From the NCBI RefSeq assembly GCF_028688855.1, contig NZ_JAQTXI010000002.1:1-64000 (forward strand): 64,000 bases of DNA. The letters run 5' to 3'. Made by a program: the position numbers and the translations under genes. Shown here in pieces: positions 34,634 through 43,883 of this stretch (within the stretch, counting starts at the first letter, position 1; every line of letters begins with the position of its first letter). Source of the DNA: Neomegalonema sp. Its GTDB lineage: Bacteria > Pseudomonadota > Alphaproteobacteria > Rhodobacterales > Rhodobacteraceae. The notes under the pieces were generated by a model. The model saw nothing but the letters and a program-made list of their open reading frames with translations, was not told the origin of the DNA and searched no databases.

Positions 34634-35899
34634 ATGACCCGACAGGAAGCCTTCGATCTGGCCGTGCTCGGCGGAGGCCCGGCGGGCGCGGTGTCGGCCT
34701 GGCTCGCCGCGCGCGAGGGGCTGAGGGTCGCGCTGGTCGATCCGGAGACGACGACGCCCAGGCTGGAGGGTCTGAGTCCGCGCCTGCGGCTCTGGCTGGA
34801 GGCGCAAGGCCTGCTCGCGGGATTCGCGGGCCTGATCGGCCCCTTGCGCCGCGCGGTCGATTGGGGCGAGTCCCCGAATTCGGAAAATCTGGAGTTCGTG
34901 GTGGAGCGCGCCGGTTTTGACGCCCATCTGCGCGCCAGGGCGCAAGAGGCGGGCGCGCGCCTGATCCGTGGAGCGGGGCGGCCCGAGCCGGGAGTCCTGC
35001 GTCTGAAGGGCGGGGAGAGCCTTGCGGCGGCGCGGATCCTCGACGCGCGAGGCCGCAAGGCGGGCGGCGCGCGGGATCTGCGGGCGCCCGCGACTCTGGC
35101 GATCTGCGGATGGGCCATGGCCGAGGGCCTGACGCCCGGAACGCGCGTCGCGGCGCTGGAGGAGGGGTGGCTCTGGCGGGTCGCCCTGCCCGGGGGGCGG
35201 CTCTGGCTGCAGTTCTGCGGCGAGGCCGCCGCGCCGGGCGCTCTCGCCGAACGCCTCGCCGGAGCCTTCCGCGCCGCCGAGCCTCAGGCGCGGGATTTCC
35301 GTCTGATCGGGCCGCCCCTCGCCCGGGAGGCCGCGCCGATCCTGCCCGAACCCGTGGAGGATCTGGACCTTCTCGCCATCGGCGACGCCTGCGCGGCGAT
35401 GGATCCCTTGTCAGGTCATGGCCAGTTCCGGGCGGTCTCCGGCGCTCTGGCGGCGGCGGCGGCCCGCCGCACGCGGAGGGCGCGTCCGGGGGCGGAGACG
35501 GACCGGCTCTGTCGGGACTTCCTCGCGGTGCGGGCGCATGAAACCGCCCTGCGCGACGCCCGCATCGGCCGCGACTTCATCCGCATGGAGTCCCGCTTTC
35601 AGGAGGCGCCCTTCTGGCGCGCCCGCCGCGACTTCCCCGACGATCAGCCCGCCCATGAGACCCTCGACGGCTTTCAGGTCGTGCGGGGGCCCGTGGTGCG
35701 CGGCGGCCTGATCGAGGAGGCGGAGATTCTGCGCACCCCCCGCACGCCCGCCGGAATCGGCTGGTTCGGCGAGATTCCCGCCGTCGAGGCCTGGCGGCTC
35801 TTCGCGGCGGAGAACAGCGCGCAGAAGCTGGCGGAGCGCTGGGGTCCGGCGGCCCTGCGCCTGCCCGAGGTCTTCGCCCGGGAGGCCCGCCCGGTGTGA
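34634..35899 (+). CDS. qhpG: FAD-dependent monooxygenase for quinone cofactor formation
   Basis: A 421-residue flavoprotein starting at ATG 34634 after AGGGAGGA. The N-terminus shows the FAD dinucleotide-binding motif LAVLGGGPAGAVSAWLAA, and the second FAD signature is seen in IGDACAAMDPLSGHG (about 258-272), typical of the tryptophan-halogenase/geranylgeranyl-reductase-like group. No signal peptide. QhpG in Paracoccus is the flavin monooxygenase that hydroxylates the QhpC tryptophan on the way to cysteine tryptophylquinone. It is transcribed away from qhpA and ends at a strong hairpin, convergent with the aldehyde dehydrogenase gene. Confidence 0.88.
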   Translation: MTRQEAFDLAVLGGGPAGAVSAWLAAREGLRVALVDPETTTPRLEGLSPRLRLWLEAQGLLAGFAGLIGPLRRAVDWGESPNSENLEFVVERAGFDAHLRARAQEAGARLIRGAGRPEPGVLRLKGGESLAAARILDARGRKAGGARDLRAPATLAICGWAMAEGLTPGTRVAALEEGWLWRVALPGGRLWLQFCGEAAAPGALAERLAGAFRAAEPQARDFRLIGPPLAREAAPILPEPVEDLDLLAIGDACAAMDPLSGHGQFRAVSGALAAAAARRTRRARPGAETDRLCRDFLAVRAHETALRDARIGRDFIRMESRFQEAPFWRARRDFPDDQPAHETLDGFQVVRGPVVRGGLIEEAEILRTPRTPAGIGWFGEIPAVEAWRLFAAENSAQKLAERWGPAALRLPEVFAREARPV

Positions 35900-35902
35900 A
35901 AA

Positions 35903-35928
35903 ACGCGCCATGGAGGCCCATGGCGCGT
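35903..35928. terminator. bidirectional terminator between qhpG and the aldehyde dehydrogenase gene
   Basis: A perfect 11-bp stem (ACGCGCCATGG / CCATGGCGCGT) with loop AGGC is flanked by an A-tract on one side and CTTT on the other. It sits in the 55 bases between two convergent stop codons. Confidence 0.7.
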
Positions 35929-35954
35929 CTTTGGCGGCTGTGCGGACGAAGACT

Positions 35955-37358
35955 TCAGCGGGCTTCGTTCACGATGCGGATCTGGGTGAATTCATGCAGG
36001 CCCTCTTCGGCGAATTCCGAGCCTATGCCGGATTGCTTGGCCCCCGCGAAGGGGACGTTCGGCCCGAAATCCAGATGCTTGTTGATCCAGACGGTGCCGC
36101 TCTCCATGCGCTCGGCCACGCTGCGCGCCAGGGCGCGGTCGTCGCCCCAGACCGAGCCGCCCAGGCCGAAATCGAGGCTGTTGGCGGCGTGCAGCGCCTG
36201 TTCCACGTCGCTGAAGCGGATGATCGGCAGGATGGGCCCGAACTGCTCCTCGTCCACGATCCTGTCGCCGTCCTCGACGTCGGCGACGATGGTCGGGCGG
36301 ATGAAATAGCCCGGCCTGTCCTCGACCTCGCCGCCCGCCACGATGCGTCCGTCGGCGCGCGCCGAATCGAGGTAGCCCTTGACCTTCTCGTATTGCATGC
36401 GGTTCTGGAGCGGCCCGATGGTCGCGCCCTGCCGGAGCCCGTCGTCGACCACCGCCGCGTCGGCGAGGCGGCCGAGCTGCGCGCAAACCTCGTCATAGAT
36501 GGAATCGTGGACATAGACGCGCTTGATCGCCAGACAGGTCTGGCCCGCGTTGAAGAAGGCGCCGCCGAAGATGCCCGGCGCGATCTTCTCGGGATCGGCG
36601 CCCGGCAGCACGATGGCTGCGTCGTTGCCGCCGAGCTCCAGCGTCAGACGCTTGAGCGTGCCCGCCGCGCTGGCCATGACCTTGCGGCCCGTCGCGCTGG
36701 AGCCGGTGAAGCTGATCTTCGCCACATCCGGATGTCCCGAGAGCCGCCCGCCGAGGTCGTTCAGATCGGTGACGATGTTGACCACGCCCGGCGGCAGAAG
36801 ATCCGCGAGGATCTCGCCGAGGCGCAGGGTGGTCAGAGGCGTGGTGGGGGCGGGCTTGAGCACCACCGTATTCCCCGCCAGCAGCGCGAAGGGCAGTTTG
36901 AAGGCCACGATCAGCAGCGGGAAATTCCACGGAATGATCGCCCCGACCACCCCGAGCGGACGCCGGAATTGCTGGACCAGCCGCGTTTCGCTGTCCTCGA
37001 TCACCTTCACCGGCAGATCATAGCCCGCCATCTGCCGGATGAAGACGCAGGAATAGGCGACCTCCATCTGAGCCTCGGGCAGGGGCTTGCCCTGCTCCTG
37101 GGTGAGCAGCTTGGCGAATTCGTCGGCGCGGGCCTCGAAGCGGTCGGCGAATGCGAGGATCAGCGCCCGGCGTTCGGAGATGTCGCGGGCGGCCCAGGCG
37201 GGGAAGGCGGCCTTGGCGGCGGCCACGGCGGCGTCGAGCTGCGCCTCGGAGCCGCGCGGCGCGAGGGCGAGCACCTCCTCGGTCGCGGGATTCACGACCT
37301 CCATGGTGGAGTCTCCGGCGACCAGCGCGCCGTCGATGAGAAGCCGATATTCGGACAT
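35955..37358 (-). CDS. NAD(P)-dependent aldehyde dehydrogenase
   Basis: A 467-residue aldehyde dehydrogenase superfamily enzyme; ATG 37358 follows GGGAGGA. Family marks: PWNFP (Asn145), KPAPTTPLT, FTGSSATG, the general base Glu241 in ELGGN and catalytic Cys275 in NAGQTC. No signal peptide, so it acts in the cytoplasm. It starts 41 bases after the acyl-CoA ligase gene on the same strand, and both sit beside the qhp locus. The likely job is oxidation of the aldehyde left after amine oxidation (for example butyraldehyde from n-butylamine) to the acid; the substrate is inferred from context. Confidence 0.85.
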   Translation of the reverse strand: MSEYRLLIDGALVAGDSTMEVVNPATEEVLALAPRGSEAQLDAAVAAAKAAFPAWAARDISERRALILAFADRFEARADEFAKLLTQEQGKPLPEAQMEVAYSCVFIRQMAGYDLPVKVIEDSETRLVQQFRRPLGVVGAIIPWNFPLLIVAFKLPFALLAGNTVVLKPAPTTPLTTLRLGEILADLLPPGVVNIVTDLNDLGGRLSGHPDVAKISFTGSSATGRKVMASAAGTLKRLTLELGGNDAAIVLPGADPEKIAPGIFGGAFFNAGQTCLAIKRVYVHDSIYDEVCAQLGRLADAAVVDDGLRQGATIGPLQNRMQYEKVKGYLDSARADGRIVAGGEVEDRPGYFIRPTIVADVEDGDRIVDEEQFGPILPIIRFSDVEQALHAANSLDFGLGGSVWGDDRALARSVAERMESGTVWINKHLDFGPNVPFAGAKQSGIGSEFAEEGLHEFTQIRIVNEAR

Positions 37359-37399
37359 GTTTTCCTCCCGGATGGTTTTTCTGGCGTCTTTCTGAGGGT

Positions 37400-39115
37400 T
37401 CAGGCGCTTTTCGCCTCCTGAAGGCCGAGCTCCTCGACCATGGCGCGGCGCATCAGGAATTTCTGCGGCTTGCCGGTGACCGTCGCGGGCAGCTCCGCAC
37501 GGATGCGCACGATGGCGGGAACCTTGTAATGCGCGATCTGCCCGCGGCAGAACTCGCGGATCATGGCCTCGGTCAACGCGGCGCCGGATCTGGGCACGAT
37601 CCAGGCGCAGACGATTTCCCCGAGCCGCGCGTCGGGAAGCCCGAAGACCTGCGCCTGACTGACCGCCGGATGGGTGAAGAGGAACTCCTCGATCTCGCGC
37701 GGATAGACGTTTTCGCCGCCGCGACAGATCATGTCCTTCGCCCGGCCGGTGATGTTGCAATAGCCCTCGGCGTCGAGGCGCCCGAGGTCTCCGGTGCGCA
37801 TCCAGCCTTCGGAATCCACGGCGGCGGCGGTCTGGGCGGGATCCTCCCAATAGCCCTGCATGACGGAATAGCCGCGCGTGAGCAATTCGCCCTGCTCGCC
37901 CACGGGAACCGCGCGGTCGTCGAGGTCCACGATCTTCACCTCGACATGCGGATGCACCCGCCCCACCGAGGAGACGCGCTTCTCCAGCGGCGTGTCGACG
38001 GAGGACTGGAACGAAACCGGGCTGGTCTCAGTCATGCCATAGGCGATGGTGACTTCGGTCATGTTCATCCGGGTCTGGACGCGCCGCATGACCTCGATGG
38101 GGCAAGGCGCGCCCGCCATGATCCCCGTGCGCAGGCTGGAGAGGTCATGGCGGTCGAAGTCGGGCGTCTCCAGCATGGCGACGAACATGGTCGGCACGCC
38201 GTAAAGCCCCGTGGCGCGCTCGGCGGCCACGGCCGCGAGAGTCGCTTGCGGATCGAAGCCCTCGCCGGGGAGGATCATGGCCGCGCCCTTGGTGACGCAG
38301 CCCATGGTCCCCATCACCATGCCGAAGCAATGATAGAAGGGCACGGGAATGCAGAGCCGGTCCTGCGGCCCGAGGTTCAGCGCGGCGGTGACGGCGTTCG
38401 CGTTGTTGACGATGTTGCGATGGGTGAGCGTCGCGCCTTTGGGCAGGCCGGTCGTGCCGGAGGTGAACTGGATGTTGATCGGGTCGTTGCGGTCGAGGGT
38501 CGCGCCGATCCTGTCGAGCGCGGCGCGGTCGGCGGCCTCGCCCATGGCTTCGACCTCGCGGAAGCTGCGCAGGCCGGGCGGCGGGGCCGCGCTCATGAGG
38601 ATCGCGCAGCGCAGATCCGGCAGACGCGCCGACTTCAGCTCCGGCGCGCCCTGCGCAAGCTCCGGGGCGAGTTCCTGAAGCATGGCGAGGTAATCCGAGC
38701 TCTTGAAGCGCTCCGCGAAAACCAGCGCCTTGCAGCCGGTGAGCTTGAGGGAATATTCCAGCTCGTTCAGGCGATAGGCCGGATTGATCGTCACGAGGAT
38801 CACGCCGATCCGCGCGGTGGCGAATTGCGTCAGCAGCCATTCGGAGCGGTTGGGCGACCAGATCCCGAGCCGGTCGCCCTTGCTCAGGCCGAGCCGCAGG
38901 AATCCCGCCGCGAGGGCGTCGACGCGGCGGGCGAACCCGGCCCAGGTCCAGCGGAGGCCCTCGGCGGAGAAGACGGCGGCTTCGTCCTCCGGCTGCGCGG
39001 CGACGCGTTCGGCGAGGAGCTGGGGAATCGTGACTTCGAGAAGCGGTCTGCTCCGGTCGCCCCGGACCCAAGACAGGCCCTGCGCCGGAAAGCCGTCGTC
39101 GCGCGGCTCCGTCAT
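37400..39115 (-). CDS. acyl-CoA synthetase (AMP-forming)
   Basis: A 571-residue member of the adenylate-forming family; ATG 39115 is set by AGGGAGGA just upstream. The AMP-binding P-loop is [16 protein letters not shown] (about 205-220), with the YGMTETSP motif and the hinge/C-terminal domain ([20 protein letters not shown], then a conserved Lys in the terminal GKPQKF). Length and motifs fit medium- or fatty-acid ligases. It is followed by the aldehyde dehydrogenase gene. Together they would turn an aldehyde from amine oxidation into acyl-CoA for beta-oxidation. A motif like the qhpA/qhpG operator arms lies about 100 bases upstream. Confidence 0.85.
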   Translation of the reverse strand: MTEPRDDGFPAQGLSWVRGDRSRPLLEVTIPQLLAERVAAQPEDEAAVFSAEGLRWTWAGFARRVDALAAGFLRLGLSKGDRLGIWSPNRSEWLLTQFATARIGVILVTINPAYRLNELEYSLKLTGCKALVFAERFKSSDYLAMLQELAPELAQGAPELKSARLPDLRCAILMSAAPPPGLRSFREVEAMGEAADRAALDRIGATLDRNDPINIQFTSGTTGLPKGATLTHRNIVNNANAVTAALNLGPQDRLCIPVPFYHCFGMVMGTMGCVTKGAAMILPGEGFDPQATLAAVAAERATGLYGVPTMFVAMLETPDFDRHDLSSLRTGIMAGAPCPIEVMRRVQTRMNMTEVTIAYGMTETSPVSFQSSVDTPLEKRVSSVGRVHPHVEVKIVDLDDRAVPVGEQGELLTRGYSVMQGYWEDPAQTAAAVDSEGWMRTGDLGRLDAEGYCNITGRAKDMICRGGENVYPREIEEFLFTHPAVSQAQVFGLPDARLGEIVCAWIVPRSGAALTEAMIREFCRGQIAHYKVPAIVRIRAELPATVTGKPQKFLMRRAMVEELGLQEAKSA

Positions 39116-39213
39116 GGATGATCCTCCCTGATGTCGCGCCTGACGTCGCGCCGGGTTTCTCCCGGCGTCCTCGCGCGTGCGCCGACAGGATAGCGCCTCT
39201 CCGCCCCAAAGGT

Positions 39214-39230
39214 CGTGATATTTCCGGCCA
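39214..39230 (+). promoter_or_regulatory. third copy of the 17-bp qhp motif
   Basis: CGTGATATTTCCGGCCA matches the reversed right arm of the qhpA/qhpG site at 15 of 17 positions. It lies about 100 bases upstream of the acyl-CoA ligase start, in the 430-base gap (39119-39547) before the serine acetyltransferase gene. Apart from this motif I see nothing in that gap. Confidence 0.45.
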
Positions 39231-39547
39231 ATCTCGGGCTTCGGATGCAAGGTTTCGGGACGGGCCTTCCATCGTCCTCACCTCGCGACGATTTCACGTT
39301 TCTTCGCTCTCCCTGTTTGGTCTGGCCCCGTTTGATCTGGCCTCGCCGCAGCGAGCGCCCTGCGAACCTCGGTGGCGCTCCGGACTCATCGGAGCTTCGT
39401 CAAATCAACGGGGAAGCCGAGAGACGGCGCGGAGACGCCGGAGAGATTTTCATATGCGAAATCGTCATTTTTCTTTTGCGCGGATTTCTCCCATGAATTC
39501 CGCGCGTCCGCCTGAAGATCCGCGCGGCCCTCCACGGAGCACGCCTG

Positions 39548-40495
39548 ATGACCGACCTCGCCCCGACCTCTCCGCCGCCCGCCGCGCCCTCGGGGCGCTG
39601 GGATCTCGCCGAGGTGGTCGCGGAGCTGCGCAGGTCGCGCGACGTCACCCACAACATCCGTCCGCCCGGACGCATCCCCCGCCCCCCCTCCCGCGAGGCC
39701 CTGGAAGGGCTGGTCAAGGATTTCACCGCCGTCCTCTTCCCCCGCCATTACGGCCAGGGAGACCTCGACGAGGACAGGCTGGATGATTTCGTCGCCCGCA
39801 CCCTCGAGGCCGCTCTGGAGCGGCTCGCCGAACAGGCCGCCCGCAGCTTCGCCTTCTCGCGCGCCCCGGACCAGGCCGCCGAAGAAGAGGAAAGTCCCGA
39901 AACCCTCGCCGCGGCGGGCGAGGCTCTGGCCCGCGCCTTCGCCGCCCAGACTCCCCAGATCCGCGGACTGCTCGTCAGCGATCTGCGGGCGGCCTACAAG
40001 GGCGATCCCGCCGCGACCAATTTCCCCGAGATCCTGCTGAGCTATCCGGGCGTGAGCGCCATCCTGCATCACCGCTTCGCCCACGCCCTGCACCGGCTGG
40101 GGGCCACCCTGCTGGCGCGGCTCGTCTCGGACATCGGACGCGCCCGCACCGGCGTCGACATCCATCCCGGCGCGACCATCGGCGGCAGCTTCTTCATCGA
40201 CCATGGCGCGGGCGTGGTGATCGGCGAGACGGCGGTGATCGGCGAGCGGGTGCGGATCTATCAGGGCGTGACCCTCGGCGCGCGCAGCTTCCCCACCGAC
40301 GCCGCAGGATTCCTCATCAAGGGCGCGGCGCGCCATCCCATCGTCGAGGACGACGTGGTGATCTACGCCGGCGCCACGGTGCTGGGCCGCGTGACCATCG
40401 GGCGCGGCGCCACCGTCGGCGGACACGCCTGGCTCACCCGCAGCCTGCCCGCCGGGACGCATTTCTCGGCGCCCAATCCCGCCCAGGAGCGCTGA
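39548..40495 (+). CDS. serine O-acetyltransferase (EpsC/CysE type)
   Basis: A 315-residue protein of the long serine acetyltransferase type: a helical N-terminal domain (1-175) and a left-handed beta-helix of hexapeptide repeats (about 190-310). The repeats contain GVDIHPGATIGGSFFIDHG, the conserved HG pair and VIGETAVIGERV. It forms O-acetyl-L-serine, the first step of cysteine synthesis. ATG 39548 has GGAG at 39535-39538. Its stop is seven bases from the convergent gene at 40503. The link to the neighbouring amine genes is not obvious; it may supply cysteine or simply be a housekeeping neighbour. Confidence 0.85.
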   Translation: MTDLAPTSPPPAAPSGRWDLAEVVAELRRSRDVTHNIRPPGRIPRPPSREALEGLVKDFTAVLFPRHYGQGDLDEDRLDDFVARTLEAALERLAEQAARSFAFSRAPDQAAEEEESPETLAAAGEALARAFAAQTPQIRGLLVSDLRAAYKGDPAATNFPEILLSYPGVSAILHHRFAHALHRLGATLLARLVSDIGRARTGVDIHPGATIGGSFFIDHGAGVVIGETAVIGERVRIYQGVTLGARSFPTDAAGFLIKGAARHPIVEDDVVIYAGATVLGRVTIGRGATVGGHAWLTRSLPAGTHFSAPNPAQER

Positions 40496-40502
40496 AGACC
40501 GC

Positions 40503-41033
40503 TCAGGGCGCGGAGAGATCCCGCAGGCCCTCGCCTTCGTCGACTCCGGAGGCGGCGTCTCCGGCCTCCGCCCCCTCCCCCCCGGTCAGAGGCGTCAGCC
40601 AGGCCCGCCAGGAGCCGCTCGCGTTGACCTGAAGCGAATAGGTCCCGAGGCGCCGGATCTCGTATTCCCCGAGGCCTCGCCCGGCGCGATGCAGATTCTG
40701 GAACACCTCGCCCGCCTCGTCGAGCAGATAGACGACCATGATCACGTCGTCGCTCTCGAAGCGCAGCAAGGTGGGCGCGGTCACCTCGAAGGGCTCGGTG
40801 CGCGACCCAAGACGACCCTCGAAGGCGGGCTCCACCCGATCCAGCGCGAGGGCGTCGAAGCAGGCCAGCCGACGCCCGGCCTCGGAGAGGCCCGCGCAAT
40901 GCTCCAGCCGGGCGATGAGCGCGCCCTCGGCGCCGCGCGCCGCGACCCCCGAAAGGGTCTCGTGCAGCGCCTCTTGCGCGGCGGCGGGCGAAAGGAAGAG
41001 GGCCGCTCCGGTCAGAAGCGCCCCTCTCGACAT
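40503..41033 (-). CDS. secreted protein of unknown function with a paired-Cys motif
   Basis: A 176-residue protein; ATG 41033 is preferred because GGGAGGAG precedes it and a signal peptide follows (MSRGALLTGAALFLSPAAA). Residues about 35-60 read LIARLEHCAGLSEAGRRLACFDAL, a two-Cys helical pattern shared by several periplasmic proteins, including those next to type VI secretion and VasI-like genes; this is too short to assign function. The middle is beta-rich (EVTAPTLLRFESDDVIMVVYLL) and the C-terminus acidic. It is the last gene after the PQQ alcohol dehydrogenase and the pentapeptide protein genes, 40 bases behind the latter. Confidence 0.6.
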   Translation of the reverse strand: MSRGALLTGAALFLSPAAAQEALHETLSGVAARGAEGALIARLEHCAGLSEAGRRLACFDALALDRVEPAFEGRLGSRTEPFEVTAPTLLRFESDDVIMVVYLLDEAGEVFQNLHRAGRGLGEYEIRRLGTYSLQVNASGSWRAWLTPLTGGEGAEAGDAASGVDEGEGLRDLSAP

Positions 41034-41073
41034 CCTGCGGCTCCTCCCGGGGATCCGGAGCGGGCTCACGCGA

Positions 41074-41676
41074 TCACCAGTCGAAGGGGCAGCCGTTGCA
41101 GCCGCCCATGTAGGCGCCTTCCCAGATGGCGAAGGTGATGCGGGTGTCCTTCAGGAAGGCCGAGTTGAAGTTCGTGTCGTAGAGCTTGGCTTCCTTCAGA
41201 TTGGCGCCCTCGAAGCGCGCCCCGAGGAAATCGGCGCGGTTGAACTGCGAGGCCTCCAGATCGGCGCTGGTGAAGTTCGCATACTGGAAGTTTCCGCCCT
41301 GGCCGCGCACGTAATAGAGATTGGCCCCGGTGAAGTTCGCGCCGGGCGCCTTGGTCCCCTGCATGAAGCCGCCGAAGATGTTCGCGCCGACCAGGCTCGC
41401 GCCGGTCAGGTTCGCGCCGCGCAGATTCGCCCGGTGCAGGTTGGCGCGGTCGAGCAGGGCGTGGCTGAGGTCCGCCCCCGCCAGATTGGCGTCCTTGAGG
41501 TCGGCGTGGCGCAGATCCACGCCGGGGCACTTGGCGCCCGCCTTGATCTCGCAGCCGTTGATCACCAGCGGACCGTCGTCCGTATCCGTGATGATCGGGA
41601 AATCTCCGGCGGAGACCGCCCAAGCGGCTCCGGTTCCGAAAGCGGTCATGAGCAGGGCCGCGACAAGCTTCTTCAT
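41074..41676 (-). CDS. secreted pentapeptide-repeat protein
   Basis: A 200-residue protein. ATG 41676 is chosen over ATG 41685 because GGAG lies nine bases before it. A signal peptide (about 1-20, MKKLVAALLMTAFGTGAAWA) precedes a short region with two Cys, then roughly twenty A(D/N)LXX pentapeptide units (for example ADLSHALLDRANLHRANLRG), which build a right-handed quadrilateral beta-helix. The C-terminus ends CNGCPFDW. It stands 117 bases after the PQQ alcohol dehydrogenase stop. Pentapeptide proteins of this kind recur in PQQ alcohol oxidation gene clusters, but their role is not known to me. Confidence 0.75.
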   Translation of the reverse strand: MKKLVAALLMTAFGTGAAWAVSAGDFPIITDTDDGPLVINGCEIKAGAKCPGVDLRHADLKDANLAGADLSHALLDRANLHRANLRGANLTGASLVGANIFGGFMQGTKAPGANFTGANLYYVRGQGGNFQYANFTSADLEASQFNRADFLGARFEGANLKEAKLYDTNFNSAFLKDTRITFAIWEGAYMGGCNGCPFDW

Positions 41677-41723
41677 GGTCGACATCTCCGAAATCCTACG
41701 CCCCTCGGGGCTCCAGACGCGAC

Positions 41724-41752
41724 GGGGCGCGGACGTTCTCCGCCCGCGCCCC
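41724..41752 (-). terminator. GC-rich hairpin after the PQQ alcohol dehydrogenase gene
   Basis: GGGGCGCGG (41724-41732) and CCGCGCCCC (41744-41752) form a 9-bp stem, with a second small hairpin at 41769-41784 closer to the stop codon. No T-run is present, so it may only attenuate transcription into the pentapeptide gene. Confidence 0.35.
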
Positions 41753-41793
41753 GCGCCCTTCACATCCGCCTCGCCTCGGCGAGGGGCTCAAGC

Positions 41794-43635
41794 TCAGTTC
41801 GCGGCGTGCTCGTCGCTCGGCAGCTCGAAGACCCAGAAGCTGCCGCCCTGGCTGACCTGAGTGGTCAGGACCGCCATGTCGCCGCCCCAGAGCGGAACCG
41901 CGCCGCCGTAGCCCGAGGAAAGCCCGAGATACTGCTTGCCGTCCTCTTCCCAGGTGACCGGCACCGAGATGATGCCCGAACCGGTCTGGAACTTCCACAG
42001 CTCTTCGCCGGTGGCCGCGTTGAAGGCCTTGACGTAGCCGTCGGAGGTGCCGGTGAAGATCAGGTTGCCCGCGGTGGTCAGGGTGCCCGCCCAGAGCGGC
42101 ATGTGCTCCTTGTGCTCCCAGACGATCTTGCCGGTGGTCGGGTCCATGGCGCGCAGGATGCCGACGTGGTCGTCATAGAGCCGCTTGATGCGGAAGCCCT
42201 GACCCAGATAGGCCGCGCCGGGGTTGTAGGTGACGTTCTCGGTCCAGTAATCCTCGGTCCAGTTGTTGGCCGGGATGTAGAACAGGCCCGTCTGGGGGCT
42301 GTAGGCCATCGGGTTCCAGTTCTTGCCGCCGAGGAAGGGCGGCGTGACCTGGATCGTCGCGCCCTGACGCTCGCCTTCGGCGGGCGGAGGCGGACGCTGG
42401 CCCTCGACCTCGATGGGACGGCCGGTCTCGAGGTCGATGCCCTTGGCCCAGGTGATCTGGTCCACGAAGGGATAGGCCGCGAGCAGGGCGGTCGGACGGT
42501 TGATCTCGCCGCCGCGCGCCGAGAGCTTCTCGATGTCGGTGACGTAGAAGAAGCCGTTGCGGTCGGCATGGGCGCCGGCGCGGATCGTCGTGCCGTCTTC
42601 CTGCTTGTAGTCGAAGATGATGATCTCGTTGTTGCCCGAGAAGTCCCAGGCGTCGTTCGGGGTGTGCTGGTAGAAGCCGACCAGCTCGCCGTTCGCCGGG
42701 TTCACGTAGGCCTGGCCCGAGGTGTAGAGCGAGTCGCCCGGGGTGCGCTCCCAGGTGTTCCAGGGGGCCGGGTTGCCCGCGCCGACGATGAGCGTGTTGC
42801 TCTCGACGTCGAAGCTCGCCGACTGCCAGGGGGCGCCGCCGCCATGGCTCCAGGCCTCGACCTTCTCGCCGGACTCGGTGTTCGGCCAGGAGGGCGCGGA
42901 GGGATCGCCGGTCGGGGTGGATTCGGCGCCGTCGAGCGTGCCCTTGTGGCCCTCGACGAAGGGACGCGACCAGATCTCCTTGCCGGTCTCGGGATCGCGG
43001 GCGTAGAGGCGGCCGATCACGCCGAATTCGTCGCCGGAGTTGCCGTGGATCAGCAGCATGCGGCCGGTCTCGGCGTCCTTGACGATGGTCGGGGCGCCGG
43101 TGATCGTGTAGCCGACCTTGTGGTCGCCGAACTTCTCGCGCCAGGCGACCTTGCCGGTCTCCTTGTTCAGGGCGATGAGGCTGGCGTCCAGGGCGCCGAA
43201 GAACACCTTGTCGCCGAAGATGGCGGCGCCGCGGTTGATCACGTCGCAGCAGGGACGGATGTCCTCGGGCAGGCGGGCCTCGTATTTCCAGAGGCGGCGG
43301 CCGGTCCTGGAGTCCAGCGCGAAGATGCGCGAATAGGAGGCGGTGACGTAGATCACGCCGTCATGGACGATGGCCTGGGCCTCCTGGCCGCGCTGCTTCT
43401 CGTCGCCGAAGGAGAAGGCCCACTTCGGCTTGAGCAGGCCGACGTTGTCGACGTTGATCTTCTCGAGCGGGCTGAAGCGCTGGGCCTTGGGGCCGACGCC
43501 ATATCCGAGGACGTCTTCGGGCGTCTCGGCGTCGTTGAGGATGTCTTCCCAGGTCACGTCCTTGGCGACGGCCAGGGCCGGCAGGGCGACGAGCGCAAGA
43601 AGCGCGACTCCCGACTTGAACAGCGAATTCTTCAT
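41794..43635 (-). CDS. Ca-type PQQ-dependent alcohol dehydrogenase (ExaA/PedE-like)
   Basis: A 613-residue periplasmic quinoprotein with a signal peptide (1-24). It shows the eight-bladed propeller W-motifs, the vicinal disulfide Cys129-Cys130 in IRPCCDVINRG, and the active site segment AWDFSGNNE with catalytic Asp331. Two residues on is Ser333, where lanthanide enzymes have Asp, so it should use calcium. The insert GDPSAPSWPNTESGEKVEAWSHGG is typical of ethanol dehydrogenases. Unlike quinohemoprotein types there is no heme domain, so it needs an external cytochrome c. Accessory propeller and SRPBCC genes lie upstream; pentapeptide and Cys-motif proteins follow. Substrate is inferred as ethanol or other primary alcohols. 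Confidence 0.88.
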   Translation of the reverse strand: MKNSLFKSGVALLALVALPALAVAKDVTWEDILNDAETPEDVLGYGVGPKAQRFSPLEKINVDNVGLLKPKWAFSFGDEKQRGQEAQAIVHDGVIYVTASYSRIFALDSRTGRRLWKYEARLPEDIRPCCDVINRGAAIFGDKVFFGALDASLIALNKETGKVAWREKFGDHKVGYTITGAPTIVKDAETGRMLLIHGNSGDEFGVIGRLYARDPETGKEIWSRPFVEGHKGTLDGAESTPTGDPSAPSWPNTESGEKVEAWSHGGGAPWQSASFDVESNTLIVGAGNPAPWNTWERTPGDSLYTSGQAYVNPANGELVGFYQHTPNDAWDFSGNNEIIIFDYKQEDGTTIRAGAHADRNGFFYVTDIEKLSARGGEINRPTALLAAYPFVDQITWAKGIDLETGRPIEVEGQRPPPPAEGERQGATIQVTPPFLGGKNWNPMAYSPQTGLFYIPANNWTEDYWTENVTYNPGAAYLGQGFRIKRLYDDHVGILRAMDPTTGKIVWEHKEHMPLWAGTLTTAGNLIFTGTSDGYVKAFNAATGEELWKFQTGSGIISVPVTWEEDGKQYLGLSSGYGGAVPLWGGDMAVLTTQVSQGGSFWVFELPSDEHAAN

Positions 43636-43883
43636 GAGTCTCCTCCGCGAACTTCCGCCATTTCCCCGGAGAATTATTCCCCGATGGCGTCCGTTATTCT
43701 TGGCTTGTCTTTGATGAATGCTTCCCGGACAGGCGTGCTTCCAAGAAATCCGTCACGCAAAGACCATAGAGGCCGGACTCCCGCCTTCAAATATGGACTT
43801 TAGTCTCACGATCCCGCGACGGATTTCTCATGATCTTCTCAAGCATATGGAATGGATCGGATTTCCGCAGATCCCCCGCCCGA

